Source: JAKEGN01 sp964465665 (lineage in GTDB: Bacteria > Pseudomonadota > Gammaproteobacteria > Steroidobacterales > Woeseiaceae). From it: 12,941 nucleotides of DNA. A program made the position numbers and the translations under genes. A model generated the notes under the pieces. The model searched no databases, was not told the origin of the DNA, and saw only the letters and a program-made list of their open reading frames with translations. How positions within the stretch are numbered: position 1 is the first letter of the stretch; the number at the start of each line of letters is the position of its first letter. Location: positions 1-12,941 of the forward strand of contig CAYXKM010000272.1 in NCBI GenBank assembly GCA_964465665.1. Direction: 5' to 3'. Shown piece after piece: positions 1 to 8,076 of the stretch.

Positions 1-425
1 CGGTCGTTCTGCAACCGGCGCTCGAAGGCCGCCAGGATCTCGTGACGATTGCTGTTTCGCACCGCCATGACGAACGGGAAACCGAATTTTCTTTTGTAGC
101 GCTCGTTGAAGTCCTGGAAACGCCGGAACTCCTCGGGTGAGCACTGGTTGATTCCGGCACTCGCCTGCTCGCCGGTCGAATCCGCGGTCAGCTCGCCGCG
201 CACGGCAGCGCGGCCGGCGAGATCGGGATGTGCCCGGATCAGTGCCAGCTTGGTCTCGCGATCGGCACGATCGACACAGGCCGAGAAAATACCGGCGAGC
301 TCGGCAGCGCCCGGGTTTCCCGCGGCTGCGCCGAAACCCTGCTCGGCAACCCACGGGGAATGTTCGTAAACACCGCCGTAACGGGCAACGAAAGCAGCGA
401 GGTTCCGCGACGACGTCGATGTCAC
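1..425 (-). CDS. uraD: OHCU decarboxylase UraD, partial (3' end beyond window)
   Basis: 2-oxo-4-hydroxy-4-carboxy-5-ureidoimidazoline decarboxylase, which makes S-allantoin stereospecifically in the cytoplasm. 141 residues are visible of a family length near 165; the reading frame runs off position 1, so the C-terminus is missing. Seen: an N-terminal EHSPWVAE block (residues 21-28), the HPDLAG motif (66-71) whose His is the family's catalytic residue, STGEQ (83-87, family Ser/Glu/Gln of the active site) and KFGFPFVMAVR (113-123). The start is GTG at 425-423, overlapping the puuE stop as GTGA; no ATG lies in frame nearby, and this start gives the usual short lead before EHSPW. No strong Shine-Dalgarno is visible, so translation is probably coupled to puuE. 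It is the last operon gene seen here. Confidence 0.93.
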   Translation of the reverse strand, partial: MTSTSSRNLAAFVARYGGVYEHSPWVAEQGFGAAAGNPGAAELAGIFSACVDRADRETKLALIRAHPDLAGRAAVRGELTADSTGEQASAGINQCSPEEFRRFQDFNERYKRKFGFPFVMAVRNSNRHEILAAFERRLQND

Positions 426-1360
426 AGGCTTGATTCCGCGGGAAATCGTTTCCGCCAGTGATCGGCGATGTCGATGCGGCGAGCGATCCAGACTTTTTTC
501 TTCGCAGCGACGTAGTCGAGGAAGCGCTCCAGCGCCGCCGTGCGTCCCGGGCGGCCGGCCAGGCGGCAATGCAGGCCCACCGACATCATCTTCGGTTTGC
601 TCGTACCTTCCGCGTACAGCACATCGAACGTATCTTTAAGGTAGTCGAAAAATTGCCGGCCAGAATTGAAACCCTGGGGTGTGGCGAATCGCATGTCGTT
701 GGCATCCAGGGTGTAGGGCACCATCAGTTGTGCATTGCCGTGCGTGTAGTCCCAGTACGGCAGGTCATCCGCGTAACTGTCGGCGTTGTAGGCGAACCCA
801 CCCTCTTCCGCGACCAGCCGGTGCGTTGCCGGGCTGCAACGCCCGAGGTACCAGCCGGTCGGACGTTCGCCGCACGCCGCTTTGTGTACCGCGATCGCTT
901 TTTTGAGGTGTTCGCGCTCCACCGATACGTCGATCGCCTGGTAATCGATCCAGCGATAGCCGTGGCTCGCAATTTCCCAGCCTGCGGCCTTCATTGCAAT
1001 AACTGCCTGGGGATTGCGCTCGAGCGCCATTGCCACGCCGAAAACCGTGGCCGGCAGGTCGCGTCCGGTGAACAGGCGCTGCAAGCGCCAGAACCCGGCA
1101 CGCGAACCGTACTCGTAAATCGACTCCATGTTCATGTGCCGCTGCCCCGGGTACGCGGTCGCGCCGACGATCTCGGAGAGGAATGCTTCCGATTGAGCGT
1201 CGCCGTGCAGCACGCAGTTTTCTCCGCCTTCTTCGTAATTGATCACGAACTGCAGCGCGATGCGCGCGCCTCCGGGCCACGCGGCGTCGGGATAGTCTCC
1301 CGCGTAGCCGACGAGGTCTCTCGGGTACGAATCCTTTTTGCTGCTTTTCTTTTCTGCCAT
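422..1360 (-). CDS. puuE: Allantoinase PuuE (polysaccharide-deacetylase family)
   Basis: Hydrolyses allantoin to allantoate. The protein is 312 residues, close to the family's usual 300-310, with one NodB/polysaccharide-deacetylase-like domain. Hallmarks of the PuuE subfamily: YPRDLVGYAGDYP (12-24), NYEEGGE near residue 41, a GQRHMNMESIYEYGSR block (72-87), GWEIASHGYRW (127-137) and GLHCRLAGRPGR (262-273). PuuE enzymes are known to differ from metal-dependent AllB-type allantoinases. The frame is open to 1390, but the ATG at 1360 (MAEKK) is preferred: AGGGAA sits just upstream and partly inside the puuD stop codon, and the longer form would overlap puuD. Five nt separate it from puuD, and it overlaps uraD by 4 nt. 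A separate uraD reading frame means this is not the fused PuuE-UraD form seen in some bacteria. Confidence 0.95.
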   Translation of the reverse strand: MAEKKSSKKDSYPRDLVGYAGDYPDAAWPGGARIALQFVINYEEGGENCVLHGDAQSEAFLSEIVGATAYPGQRHMNMESIYEYGSRAGFWRLQRLFTGRDLPATVFGVAMALERNPQAVIAMKAAGWEIASHGYRWIDYQAIDVSVEREHLKKAIAVHKAACGERPTGWYLGRCSPATHRLVAEEGGFAYNADSYADDLPYWDYTHGNAQLMVPYTLDANDMRFATPQGFNSGRQFFDYLKDTFDVLYAEGTSKPKMMSVGLHCRLAGRPGRTAALERFLDYVAAKKKVWIARRIDIADHWRKRFPAESSL

Positions 1361-1365
1361 GTTCC

Positions 1366-2559
1366 CTATCTTGCGCCGCTGCGGTACCACGCATCGATCA
1401 GCTGCCGCTCATCTTCGCTGATTTCGGTCAGGTTGCCGATAGGCATCGTTCTCAGCACCACCGTCTGCTGGTGTATGCGCAACGCTTCATCGCGGATCTG
1501 CTGGTCGGTATCGAGCTGCACGCCCGACGGTGCGGCGGGAAACGCGAGATGAGTCGGCGTCGCCGAATGACAACTGACGCAACGTGTCTCGATGACGGGA
1601 CGAATTTGGGTAACTGTCACCAAACTTGTGGTTACTGTCACCGAATTGGCGGGTGCGGGCATGAGCGCCGCTACGACGCCCGCCAGGATGAGGGTCGCCG
1701 CGATCAGCGGCGCGGCATTGGCTCTTCCCTTGTGGCGCAACACGAAGTACACGCGGATGAGCGCTCCTGCCAGCGTGATTGCTAATAAAATCAGCCAGTT
1801 ATGCTCGTGGCTGTAGGTCATCGCAAAGTGGTTGCTGGTCATCATGAACAGCACCGGCAGGGTGAAGTAGGTGTTGTGCACCGAGCGCTGCTTGGCGAGG
1901 ATGCCGGGCGCCGGGTCCGGCTGCTCGCCGCGGGCGGCCGCGGCAACCATCTGCTTTTGCCCCGGGATGATGATGAAGAACACGTTCGCCACCATGATGG
2001 TGCCGAGCACCGAACCGAAATGGATGTAAGCGCCGCGTCCGCTGTAAAGCTCGCAGAGGCCAAACGCCAGCGCAGCGCAGAGCACGAACAACGCAAAAGC
2101 GAGCGCGCTTTCGTGCCGCCCCAGGGCTGAACGGCACAACAGATCGTAGACGATCCAGCTCCCGGCGATGATCAATACGGCGACACCGACTGCGACCGGT
2201 GCGCTGAGGTCGGCAACGCTGCGATCGATGAGATAAATGTCAGCGCTGTACCAGTAAATCAGCGCCAGCAGAAACATGCCGGAGATCCAGGTCGAGTAGG
2301 CCTCCCATTTGAACCAGTGCAACATTGCCGGAAGCTCCGCCGGCGCGACGCGGTATTTCTGCGCGTGGTAGAAACCGCCGCCGTGCACGGACCAGAGTTC
2401 GCCGCCGACTCCCTTGTCGCTGTCGGCAGCCGCGACCGGCGCTACCAGATGATTGTCCAGCCAGATGAAGTAGAATGACGAACCGATCCACGCAATGCCG
2501 GTGATCATGTGGATCCAGCGGCTGAGCAGGTTCAGCCAGTCGACGAAGTACGCTTCCAT
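1366..2559 (-). CDS. puuD: Membrane-bound urate oxidase PuuD with C-terminal cytochrome c
   Basis: Oxidises urate to 5-hydroxyisourate at the inner membrane and is thought to pass electrons to a c-type heme rather than directly to O2, unlike soluble uricase. 397 residues. The N-terminal membrane domain has about eight hydrophobic segments (roughly 8-36, 87-108, 122-141, 151-172, 180-199, 229-247, 254-275, 283-302). It carries family features: WIHMITGIAWIGSSFYF (15-31), HGGGFYHAQKYR (59-70), FKWEAYSTW (83-91) and HNTYFTLPVLFMMTSNHF (228-245). The C-terminal domain has the heme motif CVSCH (327-331) and a probable axial Met at 372 (RTMPIGN). The ATG at 2559 is preceded by AAAAGGGTGAC. It lies 12 nt after xdhC and 5 nt before puuE. 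No uricase-type gene is in the window, so this should be the urate-oxidising step. Confidence 0.95.
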   Translation of the reverse strand: MEAYFVDWLNLLSRWIHMITGIAWIGSSFYFIWLDNHLVAPVAAADSDKGVGGELWSVHGGGFYHAQKYRVAPAELPAMLHWFKWEAYSTWISGMFLLALIYWYSADIYLIDRSVADLSAPVAVGVAVLIIAGSWIVYDLLCRSALGRHESALAFALFVLCAALAFGLCELYSGRGAYIHFGSVLGTIMVANVFFIIIPGQKQMVAAAARGEQPDPAPGILAKQRSVHNTYFTLPVLFMMTSNHFAMTYSHEHNWLILLAITLAGALIRVYFVLRHKGRANAAPLIAATLILAGVVAALMPAPANSVTVTTSLVTVTQIRPVIETRCVSCHSATPTHLAFPAAPSGVQLDTDQQIRDEALRIHQQTVVLRTMPIGNLTEISEDERQLIDAWYRSGAR

Positions 2560-2571
2560 GTCACCCTTTTT

Positions 2572-3636
2572 TCAATCGGAGACCACGACCAGCCCAGGCT
2601 GCCGGCGATCATGAGCTTGCGAGTGAGCGACGGCATCCCTGACCTTTAACAGTTCCGCTGTCACGGCTATGGCGATTTCCGCCGGTTTCTTGCCTTCGAT
2701 GCCCTCGATGCCGATGGGACAGGTCAGGCTCGCAACGGTCGCTTTCGGCAGCCCGGCATCGCGCATCAATTTTTCGAAACGGCGTCTTTTCGCCAGCGAG
2801 CCGATCAACCCGCAGTAAGCGAAGTCACCGCGCTCGAGTATCCGCTGGCACACGGCGTAGTCCAGCGCATGACTGTGCGTCATCACGAGATAAAAGGAAC
2901 CGGGTGGCATCGCCGCCACTTCGAGCACAGGAATCTGGCACTCGATGCGGCTGACACAGGCCGGCAATCCTTGCGGGAAAATGTTTCGCCGGCTGTCGAT
3001 CCAGCGTATCCGGCAATCGATCGCCGACAATGACGCCACGCAGGCCGAACCCACATGGCCGGCGCCGAAAATCGCAACGTTCATGCCGCTCTCCGTAATC
3101 GGTTCGAACAGTACCGGCCGGCCGTCCACCTCTATGCTGTCGGCGCGATGCCGGCCCTCGCAAAGCATCGATCTCGCGATGCGCACGATGGCCTCCGGTG
3201 CGGCCGAATCGCCTGCGCTCAAAACTCCGTTCGCCGTGACCAGGTAGCGTTCATCAGCCGAAGTGGCCATGACCAGGGGTTGGCGCGCGCTGTACAGTTG
3301 AAACAACTCATCGAACCAGCCGCACTCGTCCATCGCGATTTTTTCGAACAGCACCTCGACGACCCCGCCACAGCATTGCCCGAGGTTCGCTCCGAGAGGA
3401 AAGCGGCGCCGGAATCGCATCGATGTGGCATCGTCCCGCAGCTGTTCGGCGGCGATGCGCGCGCACTGGTATTCGAGCTGACCGCCGCCGATGGAACCGG
3501 AGCACTGCCGCGGCGTGACCAGCATTTTTGCACCGGCTTCCCGCGGCGCGGACCCGCGCACGTTCGCGACGGTCACGAGCATGACTTCTGTACGATCGGT
3601 GCGCAGCTTTTGCAGCTCGTCGATCCAGGCGTTCAC
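2572..3636 (-). CDS. xdhC: Xanthine dehydrogenase accessory protein XdhC
   Basis: Maturation factor that binds molybdenum cofactor, supports its sulfuration and delivers it to XdhB; it is not part of the final enzyme. 354 residues. The N-terminal XdhC/CoxI domain shows GSAPREAGAKM (28-38), GSIGGGQLE (47-55) and the family motif LGQCCGG (85-91). The C-terminal Rossmann-like domain has FGAGHVGSA (190-198), MTHSHALDY (252-260), GLIGS (276-280) and CPIGI (306-310). The start is GTG at 3636-3634, overlapping the xdhB stop as GTGA, with GAAGGA about 8 nt upstream inside xdhB. The order xdhA-xdhB-xdhC is the classical bacterial arrangement. No truncation is seen. Confidence 0.95.
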   Translation of the reverse strand: MNAWIDELQKLRTDRTEVMLVTVANVRGSAPREAGAKMLVTPRQCSGSIGGGQLEYQCARIAAEQLRDDATSMRFRRRFPLGANLGQCCGGVVEVLFEKIAMDECGWFDELFQLYSARQPLVMATSADERYLVTANGVLSAGDSAAPEAIVRIARSMLCEGRHRADSIEVDGRPVLFEPITESGMNVAIFGAGHVGSACVASLSAIDCRIRWIDSRRNIFPQGLPACVSRIECQIPVLEVAAMPPGSFYLVMTHSHALDYAVCQRILERGDFAYCGLIGSLAKRRRFEKLMRDAGLPKATVASLTCPIGIEGIEGKKPAEIAIAVTAELLKVRDAVAHSQAHDRRQPGLVVVSD

Positions 3637-5969
3637 GACCGATGTCCTTCACCGCGTTGCAGCGAAATCGCTTTCAGCACGGCTTCCGGAGTGGCCGGCG
3701 CCTGCAGGACTGGCACCCTGCCGTAGCCATCGACACTGTGAATAGCATCGCGTAACGCATGAAAAACCGACAAACCGAGCATCAGCGGCGGCTCGCCGAC
3801 GGCTTTGGAGCGGTAAATCGTCTTCTCGCGGTTGGCGGCGGACTCCAGCATCGTCACGTGAAATTCTGGCGGCACGTCCGATGAGGTCGGGATTTTGTAA
3901 GTCGAAGGCGCGTGCGTGCGCAGCTCTCCCTTTTCGTTCCACCACAATTCTTCGCTGGTCAGCCAGCCCGCGCCCTGAATGAACCCACCCTCGATTTGCC
4001 CGCGATCGATGGCAGGGTTCAGCGATTGTCCGCAGTCGTGCAGGATGTCCACGCGCAACAAGCGGTGCTCGCCAGTGCGCGTGTCGACGATAACTTCGGA
4101 CACGGCGGCGCCGTAAGCGAAATAGAAAAACGGGCGGCCGCTGAAAGTCGAACGGTTGTAGTTGATCTTCGGCGTCCGGTAGAAACCGGTCGCCGACAGC
4201 GAGGTGCGCGCGAACCAGGCAAGCTTCGCGAGTTCCGCAAACGGCATGCGCTTCCCGCCGATGCGGACTTCGTTGTCGATGAACTCGACGTCGTCTTCGG
4301 CCACCGAGAAATGTTCCGCGGCGAACCGCGTCATCCGGCGCTTGATTTTACGCGCGGCCGCCTGCGCCGCCTTGCCGTTGAGATCGGAGCCGCTCGATGC
4401 CGCGGTAGCCGAGGCATTGGGCACTTTGCTGGTGTCGGAGGCCATGAGCTTGATGCGGTCGATGTCGATCTGCAGTTCCTCGGCAACGACCTGCGCGACC
4501 TTGATGAACAGCCCCTGGCCCATTTCCGTGCCGCCGTGGTTGAGCTGCACGGTGCCGTCGGTGTAAACGTGCAGCAGCGCGCCAGCCTGGTTCAGGTGCG
4601 TCGCCGTGAATGAAATGCCGAACTTGACCGGCGTCAGCGCGATGCCGCGTTTCAGTATGCGGCTGCCGGCATTGAAGTCTCGTACCGCGGCCGCGCGTTT
4701 CCGGTAATCGGCCGTGCGCTCAAGCTGCTCGACGATGTCGTGGATGAGGTTGTCCTCGACTTTCTGAAGGTACTGGGTCGTGTCCCGTTCGCCGATGCCA
4801 TAGAAATTGCGGCGGCGGACGTCCAGCGGGTCCTTGCCAAGACGACGGGCAATGTCATCGACGACGCATTCGATGGCGAACATGCCCTGCGGGCCGCCGA
4901 AACCGCGAAACGCGGTGTTCGACACCGTGTGCGTCTTGCAACGGTGCGAGATGATGGTGACATCGCCGAGATAATAGGCGTTGTCGCAATGAAACATGGT
5001 GCGGTCGTTGATCGCACCGGAGAGATCGACGGACATGCCGCAACGCGAGGCGAAAGTGAGTTCGATGCCGTCGATGCGGCCGCTGTCGTCGAAACCCGCC
5101 TCGTAGTCGATCACGAAATCGTGGCGTTTGCCCGTCATCAGCATGTCGTCGTCGCGATCCAGCCGCAGTTTGCAGGGCTTGCCGGTCTTCTGCGCCATGA
5201 GCGCTGCGATGCAGGCGATCAGCGCCGGCTGGCTTTCCTTGCCGCCGAATGCGCCGCCCATGCGCCGGCATTCGACCACCACGTCCTTGGATGACTTGCC
5301 GATGGCGTGAGCGACGAGGTGCTGCACTTCGCCGGGATGCTGTGTCGAACTGTAAACGAACAGGTCGCCGTCCTCGCGCGGCAATGCCATCGCGATCTGG
5401 CCTTCGAGATAGAACTGGTCCTGGCCGCCGAGCCGCACCCGGCCCTTGATCTTGTGCGCGGCTGCGTCGATGCGATTGCGGCTATCGCCGCGCTTTATCG
5501 TTTCGGTCGGTAGCACGTACGAGTTCTTCGCCACCGCCTGCAGCGGATCGAGGATCGCTTCCAGTTCCTCGTAATCGACCACGGCGAGTCTTGCCGCCCT
5601 GCGCGCTTCGGTCACGGTTGCGGCCGCAACGGCGAACACCGCCTGGCCGGCATATTGCACCAGTCCCGGAGCGAGTATCGGGTCGTCTTTCACCACCGGC
5701 CCGCAGTTGTTCTCGCCGGGAATGTCATCGGCAGTCATGACGGCGACGACGCCGGGCGCGGCTTTTACTGCCGACAAGTCCAGTCGCCGGATCCTCGCAT
5801 GCGCTTTGCCGCTCAAGCCGACGGCGAGGTGCAAAAGGCCTTGCGGCTCCGGGACATCGTCGGTGTAGGTGGCTGCCCCGCTCACGTGCAATGACGCGCT
5901 GTCGTGCGGCAGGGCCAGTCCGACAGCGCGCACGCCGGCTCTGCGTTTCGATCCGGCTTTATTGTCCAT
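3633..5969 (-). CDS. xdhB: Xanthine dehydrogenase molybdopterin-binding subunit XdhB
   Basis: Large catalytic subunit that hydroxylates hypoxanthine and xanthine to urate at the Mo cofactor, in a heterotetramer with XdhA. 778 residues from the ATG at 5969, matching the length of Rhodobacter-type XdhB. Active-site residues align with bovine xanthine oxidase: Q210 in SSTQHPGE (Gln767), E245 in GGKESQ (Glu802), R323 in INDRTMFH (Arg880), and E726 in SKAVGEPPL (Glu1261, the catalytic base). AFRGFGGPQG (353-362), GGTEMGQGLF (479-488) and LSATGFYRTP (591-600) are also typical. Start choice: ATG 5969 has GGA 6 nt upstream and leaves 13 nt after xdhA; an ATG at 5993 would add 8 residues and overlap xdhA by 11 nt. 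The frame is open further upstream, but only as a shadow of xdhA. It ends in a GTGA overlap with xdhC. Confidence 0.96.
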   Translation of the reverse strand: MDNKAGSKRRAGVRAVGLALPHDSASLHVSGAATYTDDVPEPQGLLHLAVGLSGKAHARIRRLDLSAVKAAPGVVAVMTADDIPGENNCGPVVKDDPILAPGLVQYAGQAVFAVAAATVTEARRAARLAVVDYEELEAILDPLQAVAKNSYVLPTETIKRGDSRNRIDAAAHKIKGRVRLGGQDQFYLEGQIAMALPREDGDLFVYSSTQHPGEVQHLVAHAIGKSSKDVVVECRRMGGAFGGKESQPALIACIAALMAQKTGKPCKLRLDRDDDMLMTGKRHDFVIDYEAGFDDSGRIDGIELTFASRCGMSVDLSGAINDRTMFHCDNAYYLGDVTIISHRCKTHTVSNTAFRGFGGPQGMFAIECVVDDIARRLGKDPLDVRRRNFYGIGERDTTQYLQKVEDNLIHDIVEQLERTADYRKRAAAVRDFNAGSRILKRGIALTPVKFGISFTATHLNQAGALLHVYTDGTVQLNHGGTEMGQGLFIKVAQVVAEELQIDIDRIKLMASDTSKVPNASATAASSGSDLNGKAAQAAARKIKRRMTRFAAEHFSVAEDDVEFIDNEVRIGGKRMPFAELAKLAWFARTSLSATGFYRTPKINYNRSTFSGRPFFYFAYGAAVSEVIVDTRTGEHRLLRVDILHDCGQSLNPAIDRGQIEGGFIQGAGWLTSEELWWNEKGELRTHAPSTYKIPTSSDVPPEFHVTMLESAANREKTIYRSKAVGEPPLMLGLSVFHALRDAIHSVDGYGRVPVLQAPATPEAVLKAISLQRGEGHRS

Positions 5970-5982
5970 ATTTAGTCCATAT

Positions 5983-7479
5983 TCAGCGGCCATATCGATA
6001 GACGCCTTGCGATTCGCCATCGCCCGCATCGTGGAACCGGTGCAGCAGGTTGGCGCAAACCTGGCGGCGATAGCTTGCCGATGCGCGCATGTCGGAGATC
6101 GGCGCGAAATCCTTCTCCAGCGCTTTCGCTGCCAGCGCAACCGTTTTCGCGTTCCATCGCTCGCCGCGTAGTGCAGCTTCCGCATTTAATGCGCGCTTCG
6201 GTACGGCCGCCATGCCACCGTACGCCATGCGTACATCCTGAACCCTGTCGCCATCAGTCAGCAGCCAGAACGCGCTGCACACCGCCGATATGTCCTGGTC
6301 GAATCGCTTCGATACCTTGTAACTCGCGATACGCGCACCGGGAACGGGTGCCGGCACCAGGATCCGTTCGAGAAATTCGCCTTTTCGCAACGCGGTTTTC
6401 TGGTAATCCACGTAGAAGTCCATGAGTGGCAGGCGGCGCACCTTCGCACCGCAACGCAAGACGAGCGTCGCGTCCAGCGCCATCAGCGCCGGCATCGAAT
6501 CACCGATCGGCGACCCGTTCGCGATATTGCCGCCGAGTGTGCCGGCATTGCGGATTGGCGGCGACGCAAAACGGTGGAACAGTTCGTCGAGCTCCGGGTA
6601 GTGCCGGAGGATGACGGACATCGCATCGGTCAGCGTAACCGCAGCGCCGATATCGATTTCACCCGCCGTTTCCCTGATCGTTTTCAGCTCGGAAACGTTG
6701 CCGAGGTAAATAATGTCATGCGGCTGGCGTAGCTGTTTCGTAACCCACAGACCAACATCCGTTCCGCCCGCGAGCAATAACGCCTCGGGATTTTGTTCGA
6801 TGAGCGTCGCGCATTCCTGCACCGACTCCGGTGCGAGGAATCGCCGTCCGCCGTGGTCAATGGCAAGACTGTGCCGTTCCTTTAGCGTGCCTATCGCGGC
6901 GATGCGGGCCTGGTCCGCCGCAGTATCTTGCTCCGCGTGACAGGCGGCATCGATCCAGTTATTGCCACTGCGTTGCAAGTCGGTTGCGTACATACGCCTG
7001 GCCGCATCGACGATCGGCTGGTAGCCGGTGCAACGGCACAAATTACCGGCCAGCGCATCGTCGATCTCGCGGCGTGTCGGCGCGGCGTTGTTCTTGTACA
7101 GGGCGAACAGGGACATGACGAAGCCCGGAGTGCAGAAACCGCATTGCGACCCGTGGCACTCGACCATGGCCTTTTGCACCGGGTGCAGCTTACGGCTTCC
7201 GCCCAGGCTTTCGACGGTGAACAATTCCTTGCCGTCCAGCGTTGGCAAGAACTGTATGCAGGAGTTGATCGCGCGAACCGTCAACGATTTGCCGACGGCA
7301 TCCGTTTCGGCGACGACTACAGTACAGGCGCCGCAATCGCCCTCCGCACAACCCTCCTTGGTGCCGCTGCGATGCAGGTCTTCGCGCAGGTATTGCAGTA
7401 CCGTGCGGGTCGGGTCGCCATGGCGGACTTCGTGCAACTCGCCATCGAGCAGGAAGCGGATGGTGTCCCGGCCCGCCAC
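5983..7479 (-). CDS. xdhA: Xanthine dehydrogenase FeS/FAD subunit XdhA
   Basis: Small subunit that carries electrons from the Mo site through two [2Fe-2S] clusters to FAD and then NAD+. 498 residues. The N-terminal plant-type ferredoxin domain has C44, C49, C52 (GCAEGDCGAC) and C74. The second Fe-S domain has C113 and C116 (CGFC) and C148 and C150 (CRC). The FAD domain has LLLAGGTDVGLW (234-245) and AGTLGGNIANGSPIGDSMP (312-330), followed by the CO-dehydrogenase flavoprotein C-terminal domain. The frame is open to 7578, but upstream residues are unlike the family and lie over uraH, so the GTG at 7479-7477 (MAGRDTIRF) is the only sensible start. It lies 4 nt past the uraH stop with AGGGG about 12 nt upstream. 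Separate XdhA and XdhB chains are the bacterial form, unlike the fused eukaryotic enzyme. Confidence 0.95.
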   Translation of the reverse strand: MAGRDTIRFLLDGELHEVRHGDPTRTVLQYLREDLHRSGTKEGCAEGDCGACTVVVAETDAVGKSLTVRAINSCIQFLPTLDGKELFTVESLGGSRKLHPVQKAMVECHGSQCGFCTPGFVMSLFALYKNNAAPTRREIDDALAGNLCRCTGYQPIVDAARRMYATDLQRSGNNWIDAACHAEQDTAADQARIAAIGTLKERHSLAIDHGGRRFLAPESVQECATLIEQNPEALLLAGGTDVGLWVTKQLRQPHDIIYLGNVSELKTIRETAGEIDIGAAVTLTDAMSVILRHYPELDELFHRFASPPIRNAGTLGGNIANGSPIGDSMPALMALDATLVLRCGAKVRRLPLMDFYVDYQKTALRKGEFLERILVPAPVPGARIASYKVSKRFDQDISAVCSAFWLLTDGDRVQDVRMAYGGMAAVPKRALNAEAALRGERWNAKTVALAAKALEKDFAPISDMRASASYRRQVCANLLHRFHDAGDGESQGVYRYGR

Positions 7480-7483
7480 GCGC

Positions 7484-7831
7484 TCAGCTACCCCTGTACG
7501 TCGAGTAACTCCATGGCGAAACCAGCAACGGCACGTGATAACTCTGGCCCGCCTGCAACGCGCAGCGGACGACCACATCGCCGAGAAACGGCGGTTGCCC
7601 CTGGTCGAGCCCCGAGTCGGCGAAATAACGGCCGACCGCGAACTCGATCTCGTAACTTCCGGCGCGGAAAGTGCCGGCCTCGAGGAGCGGCGCCTCCGTC
7701 CGGCCGTCGGCGTTGGTCACGGCGCTTGCTACCAGGTGGCGGCCGCCATCGAGAGAAAACAGCTTGACCTGCACGCCGGCGCCCGGCCGACCGCGGGCGG
7801 TGTCGAGTACATGTGTTGTCAATCGCCCCAT
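7484..7831 (-). CDS. uraH: 5-hydroxyisourate hydrolase UraH (transthyretin-like)
   Basis: Hydrolyses 5-hydroxyisourate, the product of PuuD, to OHCU, the substrate of UraD. 115 residues, the normal length for the family. All diagnostic residues are present: H7 in TTHVLDT, R44 in ADGRTEAPLL, H99 in SYHVPLLVSP, and the C-terminal tetrapeptide YRGS (112-115) that separates the enzyme from transthyretin. No signal peptide is seen, so it is cytoplasmic. The ATG at 7831 has AGGGGA 3 nt upstream. It is the first gene of the minus-strand operon and faces the divergent intergenic region; xdhA begins 4 nt after its stop. Having the second-step enzyme first, ahead of xdhAB, is simply the local gene order. 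Confidence 0.97.
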   Translation of the reverse strand: MGRLTTHVLDTARGRPGAGVQVKLFSLDGGRHLVASAVTNADGRTEAPLLEAGTFRAGSYEIEFAVGRYFADSGLDQGQPPFLGDVVVRCALQAGQSYHVPLLVSPWSYSTYRGS

Positions 7832-7869
7832 AAATCCCCTGAAATTCCGCCGGCCTGCGCGCCCACTCT

Positions 7870-7898
7870 ATAGTAGGCGATCTGCACCGGGCATTGCA
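7870..7898 (-). promoter_or_regulatory. Candidate sigma70 promoter of the uraH operon
   Basis: On the minus strand, TGCAAT (7898-7893) is followed by a 17-nt spacer and TACTAT (7875-7870), about 40 nt before the uraH ATG. The -10 is reasonable (4 of 6) and the -35 weak, so activation or a different -35 is possible. This is inference from consensus matching only. Confidence 0.35.
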
Positions 7899-7908
7899 TC
7901 CGTTGCAA
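7894..7908. promoter_or_regulatory. Inverted repeat TTGCA-N5-TGCAA, candidate operator
   Basis: Perfect 5-nt arms with a 5-nt spacer (TTGCATCCGTTGCAA) overlap the -35 of the candidate uraH promoter, where a dimeric repressor or activator could act. No regulator gene lies in the window to assign it to. A short repeat like this can also arise by chance. Confidence 0.33.
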
Positions 7909-8076
7909 CCTGCCCGACCCGTAGCCTGTCTGTGTCGATATGCCCCGGAGGCGCGGTGTTCCGGGCGATGGCGGGCAACTGTGCAGCAGGAAATGAGCCG
8001 TTTGCGTTTAGCGCGAACGAGCCGCGAGTGTGTTAGGTTTGCAGCCGGTCAAAAGGCCGGGACCCGGGGAGAATTC

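Larger units (their letters stand above)
7832..8076. other. Divergent intergenic region
   Basis: 245 nt separate the two divergent units. It should hold the promoters of both. I see a candidate minus-strand promoter and an inverted repeat near 7870-7908 (listed separately). Towards the plus-strand gene there is only weak promoter-like sequence (TTTAGC at 8007-8012 and TGTTAG at 8031-8036), too poor to call. GGGGAGAA just before the ATG at 8077 is a good ribosome binding site. An in-frame extension of the plus-strand gene back to 7894 exists but looks non-coding. Confidence 0.6.

Noticed and set aside
458..1552. Long plus-strand open frame (364 codons) opposite puuE and the end of puuD
   Set aside because: It is antisense to two clearly conserved genes, its translation resembles no family, and GC-rich coding sequence commonly leaves such open mirror frames.
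5994..6185. N-terminal extension of XdhB
   Set aside because: The extra residues are Arg-rich and overlap xdhA coding sequence; XdhB proteins begin near the later Met.
6928..7873. Plus-strand open frames opposite xdhA and uraH
   Set aside because: They are antisense to strongly motif-bearing genes and have no recognisable domain or good ribosome binding site.
7894..8076. N-terminal extension of the Tat subunit
   Set aside because: It would add 61 residues before the twin-arginine motif, which must be near the N-terminus, and the ATG at 8077 has a good Shine-Dalgarno.
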